Assembly (NCBI RefSeq): GCF_036013645.1
Contig: NZ_CP107869.1
Span: forward strand, 8,804,001 to 8,868,000
Source of the DNA: Streptomyces sp. NBC_00490
GTDB taxonomy: Bacteria; Actinomycetota; Actinomycetes; Streptomycetales; Streptomycetaceae
DNA: 64,000 nt
Reading direction: 5' to 3'
Shown: piece after piece, positions 58,376-64,000 of the stretch
How the letters are laid out: the number at the start of each line of letters is the position of its first letter
Numbering within the stretch: the stretch's first letter is position 1
Position numbers and translations under genes: made by a program
The notes under the pieces: generated by a model
What the model was told of the DNA's origin: nothing
Seen by the model: only the letters and a program-made list of their open reading frames with translations
The model's database searches: none

Positions 58376-59602
58376 ATGCCCGGCTTGAGGCGGGAGAGCG
58401 CGGTGCGTCCAACCACCGGAACCTTCGTCACGGCCTGCGCGCTCGCGACGGCGCTGATCGTCGTCGGCTGCGTCGGCTCCGGCGACGAGAGCACGCAGTC
58501 CAGCGGAGAACTCTTTCTCCAGCCTGTCGCGGCCCAGGGCCCCGACCCCTTCACGGACTCGACGCAGACCTCGACGGCCACACCCGCGCCCGTCACCCGG
58601 ACGCAGCAACCGGCGCGGTCGGGCGTGCGGTCGATCTCCGGCGGGACGCCCGGCCTGTACGGCGGCACCGCCGGGTCCGGCAGCTGTGACGTGAACCGGC
58701 AGATCGGCGAGCTCACGGCGGATCGGGCCAAGGGGCGGGCCTTCGCACAGGTCGAGGGCGTCTCCGAGGACTCGATCCCGTCGTATCTGCGCTCGCTGAC
58801 CTCGGTCGTGCTGCGCGCCGACACCCGCGTCACCAACCACGGCTACCGGGACGGGCGCACCACCACCTACCAGTCCGTCCTCCAGAGCGGCACCGCGGTC
58901 CTCGTCGACACCCGGGGCGTACCGCGGGTCCGCTGTGCCTGCGGCAACCCGCTCACGCCCGCGCGGGCGACGAGCGGCGACGCGGTCACCAGCGGGCGGC
59001 CGTGGTCCGGCTACCGGCACGGTCAGGTGGTCGTGGTGGCTCCGACGCCCCGGGTGATCACCCACATCACGATCATCGACATCGTCGAAAACACCTGGAT
59101 CGAGCGGCGCTGCGGGCACGACACCCGGCACGACCACGTCGTACCGCCTCCGCAACCGGTGGCGCCGACGTTCACACATCCGCCGAGCCCCTCCGAGAGC
59201 GACGCCGGCGCGCCGCCGAGCCGGTCCGACGCGAGTCCGCATACAGACGCGAGCGCCGGTGAGAGCGCCTCCCCGAGCGACGAGAGCTCCGCGCCCGACA
59301 GTCCGGCGACCGACTGCGCCACCCCGACCGCCACCGTCACCCCGGGCGTCCCCGTGACGGGCACTCCCGCCCCCGAGGACCCCGCCTGCCCCGCCGCGAC
59401 GGTCACGGCGACGCCTCCGGCCGAGGCGGTGCCCGACGAGCCCACGGTCGGGGAACCGTCGGGTACGGGGGAGGTCGGTCCGCAGACCGTCCCGGACGCC
59501 CCCGACGTCCCCGACGGCGGAGGCCTGATCCCCGACGGTCCCGACGAGCCGACGGTGACCGACAGCATCTTCGACAGTCCCGCCGGCGTATTCGGAGGCT
59601 GA
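58376..59602 (+). CDS. DUF6777-like secreted lipoprotein with disordered C terminus
   Basis: 408 residues from the ATG at 58376; the start is uncertain because the best ribosome-like sequence (GAGGGAAG, 58351-58358) is rather far. A lipobox lies in LIVVGCVGSG. Residues 95-260 form a folded domain (SCDVNRQIGELTADRAKGRAFAQ, SLTSVVLRADTRVTNHGY, RVRCACGNPL) with Cys residues and a WSGYRHGQV segment typical of the DUF6777 family. The remaining 140 residues are low-complexity Ser, Pro, Thr, Asp and Glu. It is probably a cell-surface protein of unknown function. Confidence 0.8.
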   Translation: MPGLRRESAVRPTTGTFVTACALATALIVVGCVGSGDESTQSSGELFLQPVAAQGPDPFTDSTQTSTATPAPVTRTQQPARSGVRSISGGTPGLYGGTAGSGSCDVNRQIGELTADRAKGRAFAQVEGVSEDSIPSYLRSLTSVVLRADTRVTNHGYRDGRTTTYQSVLQSGTAVLVDTRGVPRVRCACGNPLTPARATSGDAVTSGRPWSGYRHGQVVVVAPTPRVITHITIIDIVENTWIERRCGHDTRHDHVVPPPQPVAPTFTHPPSPSESDAGAPPSRSDASPHTDASAGESASPSDESSAPDSPATDCATPTATVTPGVPVTGTPAPEDPACPAATVTATPPAEAVPDEPTVGEPSGTGEVGPQTVPDAPDVPDGGGLIPDGPDEPTVTDSIFDSPAGVFGG

Positions 59603-59661
59603 CTCCCACGCGTCGGTCCCTACCAGTCGAAGAATCGGACAAACCCTGGCAAGGTGGGCCC

Positions 59662-61737
59662 ATGGTTGATCGGGGTGCGAGCGCCCTGTCACTCCCGGAC
59701 GACTGGCCCGCCCACCCGGACCCGATCCTGGCGCTCAACCGCATGGGCAGCTTCGACTGGGACCTGGACACCGGTCTGTTCCACATGGACGCCCAGGCCC
59801 ACGAGGTCTTCGACCTGCGCCCCGACGAATACAACGGCCACCCCGAGACCCTCGCGATCCGGGTCCCCTCGCCGGAGGCCTACCGGCTCGACGCCCTGGT
59901 CGCGCAGGCGATGAAGGACGGCAGCGAGAACTACGGCACCTACTTCCGCATCCGCTGCCGCAACGGCGCGCTGCGCTGGACCCACACCCAGGGCTACATC
60001 CGGCGCGACGAGACGGGCCGCCCGCGCCGCATCGTCGGGATCGTCCGTGACGCCACCCAGGAAGTCCAGGACATCGAGGACCGCCGCAGACAGGCCAGCC
60101 GGGACGAGGCCCGGCAGGAGCAGACCAACGTCGTCCAGCTCACCACGGCGGCCCTCGCGTACGCCCGCACCATCGACGACGTCATCGACGTCCTCAAGGA
60201 CACCCACGGCCTCACCCACCTCGGCGCCACCAGCCTGGTCATGGGTCTGGTCGAGGCGGGCCGCATCCGGCTGGTCGCGGAGGGCCCGGCGGGCAGCTTC
60301 GTCCCCGGCACCGATGTCACCCGCATCGACGAGCAGTACCCGATGAGCGAGGTCGTGCGCACCCTGACCCCGCGCTTCATCGAGTCGCCGCAGGAGTTCG
60401 CCGAGAGGTATCCGCTGCTGTGGCCGCACATCACGGACCTCAACATCACCTCGGCCGCCTACCTCCCGCTGATCGCCCAGGCCCGGCCCATCGGCGCCAT
60501 GGGCCTGCTCTACAGCGACCGGCGCGGCTTCTCGCCCGAGGACCGCAACGTCCTCGTCGCACTGGGCTCCAGCATCGCGCAGAGCCTGCAACGGGCCATG
60601 TTCTACGAGCAGGAGAAGGACCTCGCCAGCGGGCTCCAGCAGGCCATGCTGCCGCGCACCATCCCCAGCGTGCGCGGCGCCGACGTCGCCGTCCGCTACC
60701 GCTCGGCCGCCTTCGGCCGGGACATCGGCGGCGACTGGTACGACCTCATCCCGTTGCCCGGCGGCCGGGTCGGCGCCGTCATCGGCGACGTCCAGGGCCA
60801 CGACACCCACGCCGCCGCCGTCATGGGCCAGCTGCGGATCGTCCTGCGCGCCTACGCCGCCGAGGGGCACACGCCCGCCACCGTGATGGCCCGCGCCTCC
60901 GTCTTCCTGCACGAACTGGACACCGACCGCTTCGCGACCTGCCTGTACGCCGAGGCGGACCTCGCCACCGGAGTCGTCCAGGTCGTCCGGGCAGGCCATA
61001 TCGACCCCCTTGTCCGGCGGGCCGACGGCAGCTGCCGCCGTGTCCCCGTCGAGGGCGGGCTGCCGCTCGGTCTGTCCGCCGAGTTCGGGAGTCTGGAGTA
61101 CCCCGTCGGCACGGTCGAGCTCGACCCCGGCAACACGCTGATGCTGTGCACCGACGGCCTGGTCGAGACGCCCGGCGCCGATCTCGACGACGGCATGCAG
61201 ACCCTCACCGCCCTCATCGCCTCCGGTCCCGCGGACGTCCGTGACCTCGCGGACCGGCTGATCGACGTGGCCGAGGAACGCGGCGGCGACGACGACGTGG
61301 CCCTGCTCCTGCTGCGCCGCCGGGGCCTGGACGTCCCGCAGTCCGGCGGCCGGCTCCAGCAGCACGTCGCCTCGGGCGATCCGGAGGCGCTGGCCGAGGC
61401 CCGGCACATGATCCGCGCGGCGGTCCGGGGCTGGGGCGCACGGGACCGGGCCGACGAGATCGAGCTGGTCGCCGACGAACTGGTCACCAACGCCCTCATG
61501 CACACCGAGGGCTCCGCCATCGTCACCCTGCGGGTCCTGGCCGGCTCCGACCGCCGGCTCCGCGTCGAGGTCGAGGACTCCTCCAGCGCCCTGCCGCGCC
61601 GCCGCGAGGCGGGGGAGTCGGGGGTCTCGGGGCGGGGCCTGCTCCTGGTCGACCTGCTCACCGACGTGTGGGGCGTGGAGGCGCGGGGCGGCGGCAAGTG
61701 CGTGTGGTGCGAGTTCGTGGTGCGGGAACGGAGCTGA
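59662..61737 (+). CDS. PAS-GAF-SpoIIE phosphatase with C-terminal HATPase domain
   Basis: 691 residues. A PAS domain with PAC segment (about 25-135; YFRIRCRNGALRWTHTQGYIRRDETG) is followed by a GAF domain (155-310), then a PP2C/SpoIIE phosphatase (325-550; RDIGGDWYDLIPLPGGRVGAVIGDVQGHD with the metal-binding Asp residues, LCTDGLVE, GDDDVALLLL). Last comes an RsbW-like kinase domain (560-690; ELVADELVTNALMH, GRGLLLVD). Such Streptomyces proteins control anti-anti-sigma partner switching in stress and development by both phosphatase and kinase activity. No partner gene is adjacent. Confidence 0.95.
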   Translation: MVDRGASALSLPDDWPAHPDPILALNRMGSFDWDLDTGLFHMDAQAHEVFDLRPDEYNGHPETLAIRVPSPEAYRLDALVAQAMKDGSENYGTYFRIRCRNGALRWTHTQGYIRRDETGRPRRIVGIVRDATQEVQDIEDRRRQASRDEARQEQTNVVQLTTAALAYARTIDDVIDVLKDTHGLTHLGATSLVMGLVEAGRIRLVAEGPAGSFVPGTDVTRIDEQYPMSEVVRTLTPRFIESPQEFAERYPLLWPHITDLNITSAAYLPLIAQARPIGAMGLLYSDRRGFSPEDRNVLVALGSSIAQSLQRAMFYEQEKDLASGLQQAMLPRTIPSVRGADVAVRYRSAAFGRDIGGDWYDLIPLPGGRVGAVIGDVQGHDTHAAAVMGQLRIVLRAYAAEGHTPATVMARASVFLHELDTDRFATCLYAEADLATGVVQVVRAGHIDPLVRRADGSCRRVPVEGGLPLGLSAEFGSLEYPVGTVELDPGNTLMLCTDGLVETPGADLDDGMQTLTALIASGPADVRDLADRLIDVAEERGGDDDVALLLLRRRGLDVPQSGGRLQQHVASGDPEALAEARHMIRAAVRGWGARDRADEIELVADELVTNALMHTEGSAIVTLRVLAGSDRRLRVEVEDSSSALPRRREAGESGVSGRGLLLVDLLTDVWGVEARGGGKCVWCEFVVRERS

Positions 61738-61773
61738 GCTGAGCACTGCGGCCTCCGGTGGCACTCTGGACGT

Positions 61774-62637
61774 ATGCCGGAACTCCCCGAGGTCGAAGCG
61801 CTCAAGGACTTCCTGACCGAGAACCTGGTCGGCCACGAGATCGTGCGGGTGCTGCCCGTGGCGATCAGCGTCCTGAAGACGTACGACCCTCCGCTCAGCG
61901 CCCTGGAGGGCCACGAGGTCACTGCGGTGCACCGGCACGGCAAGTTCCTGGACCTCGTCACGGGCGGCGGCCCGCACTTCGTGACCCACCTGGCCCGCGC
62001 CGGCTGGCTGCACTGGAAGGACCGGCTCCCCGACGGCCCGCCCCGCCCCGGCAAGGGACCCCTCGCCCTGCGGGTGGCCCTGGAGACGGGCGCCGGCTTC
62101 GACCTGACCGAGGCGGGCACGCAGAAGCGCCTCGCCGTGTACGTCGTCGGGGACCCCCAGGACGTTCCGGGCGTGGCCCGGCTGGGCCCCGACCCGCTCG
62201 CGGACGGCTTCGACGAGCGGCGGTTCGCGGACCTGCTGAAGGACGAACGCCGCCGGCTCAAGGGCGCCCTGCGCGACCAGAGCCTGATCGCCGGGGTCGG
62301 CAACGCCTACAGCGACGAGATCCTCCACGCGGCGAAGATGTCCCCCTTCAAACTGGCCGCCTCCCTCACCCCGGAGGAGACGGGACGTCTGTACGAGGCC
62401 CTGAGAAGCACCCTCACGGAGGCGGTCGAACGCTCCCGCGGTGTCGCGGCCGGGCGCCTGAAGGCCGAGAAGAAGAGCGGTCTGCGGGTCCACGGCCGCA
62501 CCGGCGAGCCCTGTCCCGTGTGCGGCGACACCGTCCGCGAGGTGTCCTTCAGCGACTCCTCCCTCCAGTACTGCCCGACCTGCCAGACGGGCGGGAAGCC
62601 CCTGGCGGACCGCAGGATGTCGAGGCTGCTCAAGTAG
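61774..62637 (+). CDS. Fpg/Nei family DNA glycosylase
   Basis: 287 residues beginning with the exact catalytic N terminus MPELPEVEAL (Pro1 nucleophile after Met removal, Glu2). The helix-two-turn-helix segment is LIAGVGNAYSDEILHAA. The C-terminal zinc finger has Cys-x2-Cys in EPCPVCGD and YCPTCQTG. The enzyme removes oxidised bases such as formamidopyrimidines or oxidised pyrimidines. It is a single gene, 36 bases after the phosphatase gene. Confidence 0.96.
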   Translation: MPELPEVEALKDFLTENLVGHEIVRVLPVAISVLKTYDPPLSALEGHEVTAVHRHGKFLDLVTGGGPHFVTHLARAGWLHWKDRLPDGPPRPGKGPLALRVALETGAGFDLTEAGTQKRLAVYVVGDPQDVPGVARLGPDPLADGFDERRFADLLKDERRRLKGALRDQSLIAGVGNAYSDEILHAAKMSPFKLAASLTPEETGRLYEALRSTLTEAVERSRGVAAGRLKAEKKSGLRVHGRTGEPCPVCGDTVREVSFSDSSLQYCPTCQTGGKPLADRRMSRLLK

Positions 62638-62641
62638 CGCG

Positions 62642-63514
62642 TCAGCCGTGTTCGGTCTGGCGCCCGTACGTCACCGGCGCGCCCGTGAACGCGTCGAGGA
62701 GGACCCGTTCGCCGAGCTTGCCCTTCAGCTTCACGGTCACGTTCTCCATGAGCAGGTTGGAAGTGCACGCACCGTCGTTCGTTCCGACGATCGCCGCGGA
62801 CAGCACCACACTGCCGTCGGTCTCCAGGGCGCGCACGGCGGGCCCGTCGTCGCAGGCTCCGTGGCCCGCGAGGACGGTGACGGACCGGCCGTCCGCGCCG
62901 GCCCTGATGAACTGCTCCAGCGGCATCTGCTCGTCCGTGGGAGTCTCCCGGGCGGGTCCGATCGGGGACTCGGGAAGTTCCGAGGGTTCGATCGCGACGC
63001 GCTTGAGCGGGGTGTCGTACCCCTTCAGCGTGAACAGCCAGGCCGGGACGGTGGCCGGACCCCGGCTGGTGACCAGGGTCGTCTCTCCCAACGTCGCCTC
63101 GGTCACGGTCAGATGCGGTCCGTCGTCGCCGCCGCGGGCCACGCTGTCGTAGGCCTGCCGGGCGTCCATGAGGGGCAGGGTGAGCGAACCGCCGCTCCTC
63201 CACTCGACCTTGCCCTTCTCGGGCGAGGTGGTGGGCAGTTCACCGTCGAGGACGAAGTTCCGTGCCCCGTAGGCCGTCTTGTCGGCGGTGTTGCGGAAGG
63301 CGTTGTCGGGCAGCTGGACCACGTCCGCCATCGGGTAGTACCCCTTGCGCCACACCTCGGCCGCCCGTGAACCGTCCCAGGCGTCGGCCACCTTCTGGGC
63401 CCGGGACCTGGACTCGCCGCTCTGCGCGCGTGAGCCGTGTTCGCTGCCGCAACCGGCAAGGAGCAGTGCGAGCGCAACCAATAGACCGGCAGTTCGTGCG
63501 ACGTGTGTACGCAT
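62642..63514 (-). CDS. Lipoprotein of unknown function
   Basis: 290 residues; lipobox in LALLLAGCGS, start with GGGGGAA 4-5 bases upstream. The mature protein is mixed alpha/beta (YPMADVVQLPDNAFRN, GSLTLPLMDARQAYDSVAR, VPAWLFTLKGYDTPLKRVAI, VTVLAGHGACDDGPAVRAL) with two late cysteines in GACDDG and DGACTSN. I do not recognise the family; Streptomyces have many such extracytoplasmic lipoproteins. It converges on the glycosylase gene 4 bases away and lies 64 bases downstream of the probable anti-sigma gene. Confidence 0.85.
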   Translation of the reverse strand: MRTHVARTAGLLVALALLLAGCGSEHGSRAQSGESRSRAQKVADAWDGSRAAEVWRKGYYPMADVVQLPDNAFRNTADKTAYGARNFVLDGELPTTSPEKGKVEWRSGGSLTLPLMDARQAYDSVARGGDDGPHLTVTEATLGETTLVTSRGPATVPAWLFTLKGYDTPLKRVAIEPSELPESPIGPARETPTDEQMPLEQFIRAGADGRSVTVLAGHGACDDGPAVRALETDGSVVLSAAIVGTNDGACTSNLLMENVTVKLKGKLGERVLLDAFTGAPVTYGRQTEHG

Positions 63515-63578
63515 GTGTTCCCCCAGGACCGAACGGTTGTCGCTCCTGAGACGCCGGGACCCTGCTCGGCGTTCGTTC

Positions 63579-64000
63579 TCAGCCGGAGTTGAGTGTCACC
63601 AGGTGCTCGCCGTCCATGGTGCGGACCTCGTACCGGGCGATCTGGTCGGGGTGGTAGGACGAGGCGCCGTTCATGATCAGCTCACGGGCGTCGTGGCGCG
63701 GGACGCTCCAGGTGGTGACCGTCTCCTCGGTGCCGTCGTGGCCGACGATCACCAGGAGACAGGTGCGGGGGCCGGCCCCGTCCTTCACCTTCAGCTCCAC
63801 CTGGGCGCCCGCGGTCTCGTCCGCGGCCGTGACCTGGGCCCATACGCCGGACCGTGCGTCGGTCGCCTCGATCCGCCGGGCGGCCTTGTCCCCGCCGCCG
63901 GCGGCGACCACGATCCCGGGTCCGGCCACCGCGATGGCGACGGTCGCCGCCACGGCGAACAGGAACCTCCTGCGTCCGGACCGATGGCGCGCCCCCACCT
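63579..64000 (-). CDS. C-terminal part of a probable anti-sigma factor, cut by window edge
   Basis: About 140 residues are visible and the frame runs off the right edge. A basic stretch and single membrane helix (GRRRFLFAVAATVAIAVAGPGIVVAA) is followed by a beta-rich outer domain (SGVWAQVTAADETAGAQVELKV, PRTCLLVIVGHDGTEETVTTWSVP, YEVRTMDGEHLVTL). The TWSVP segment and the closing RYEVRT-DG-LVTL pattern are typical of the extracellular part of Streptomyces zf-HC2 anti-sigma factors, whose zinc-binding domain would lie beyond the edge. A GTG at 63998 is a possible but less likely start. Confidence 0.65.
   Translation of the reverse strand, partial: VGARHRSGRRRFLFAVAATVAIAVAGPGIVVAAGGGDKAARRIEATDARSGVWAQVTAADETAGAQVELKVKDGAGPRTCLLVIVGHDGTEETVTTWSVPRHDARELIMNGASSYHPDQIARYEVRTMDGEHLVTLNSG

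Noticed and set aside
59689..62493. Long minus-strand frame opposite the SpoIIE phosphatase and Fpg genes
   Set aside because: Antisense shadow; the + strand products have full catalytic motifs and ribosome sites.

Overview
The window is about 72% G+C, has strong GC bias at third codon positions, many GTG starts, GGAGG-type ribosome binding sites and ATGA/GTGA stop-start overlaps. Gene content (monomeric NADP isocitrate dehydrogenase, a SoxR-boxed ABC exporter, an Rpf-like cell-wall hydrolase, WS/DGAT, a PAS-GAF-SpoIIE phosphatase, DUF5302 and DUF5713 proteins) points to a Streptomyces or close relative, in a chromosomal region rich in accessory and catabolic genes. No rRNA, convincing tRNA, CRISPR array, transposase or phage gene was seen.

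Left part (1-7150): a divergent locus encodes a TPR-CHAT protein cut by the left edge, and, on the other strand, a leaderless (cytoplasmic) S8 protease, an ECF-like sigma factor and a 160-residue acidic protein. Two protease modules next to a sigma factor and an unknown acidic partner look like a proteolysis-triggered signalling or conflict system; this is the most interesting locus of the window. It is followed by a P450, an N-formylglutamate amidohydrolase-like protein and a DUF5713 protein.

Middle-left (7171-21966): isocitrate dehydrogenase with MarR-type operator-like sites, a secreted M1 peptidase, an MscS channel, an amino-acid permease operon, a GlpK/GlpA/GlpB-like three-gene operon, a flippase-like membrane protein, and an ABC exporter driven from a textbook SoxR promoter that appears to give a leaderless mRNA.

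Middle (22031-43134): a secreted GH2 beta-galactosidase with a LamG domain spliced into its catalytic region and a structured 5' leader; PanD; small proteins; 6-phosphogluconate dehydrogenase; an Rpf-LysM-M23 wall hydrolase; a DMT transporter; a GlgA/GlgC glycogen pair; WS/DGAT; an SDR carrying a zinc ribbon; an SDR plus HD-like pair; a conserved-looking 57-residue orphan; a GNAT/SMI1 pair; and an amidase.

Right part (43292-56859): a coherent L-fucose utilisation region. A secreted GH20 hexosaminidase and a Tat-exported GH29 fucosidase release sugars from glycans. A divergent FadR-type GntR regulator and an ABC importer follow. Then come L-fuconate dehydratase, an SDR, an aldo/keto reductase, a mutarotase and a lactonase, all overlapping by 4 bases. 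Together they give the non-phosphorylative route L-fucose > lactone > fuconate > 2-keto-3-deoxyfuconate > 2,4-diketo acid; no final hydrolase or aldolase is visible. A LacI-family C-terminal relic lies just beside the GntR gene. The window ends with a lipase-maturation-factor-like membrane protein, a DUF6777-like lipoprotein, the SpoIIE-type phosphatase, an Fpg/Nei glycosylase, a lipoprotein and the C-terminal part of a probable anti-sigma factor cut by the right edge.
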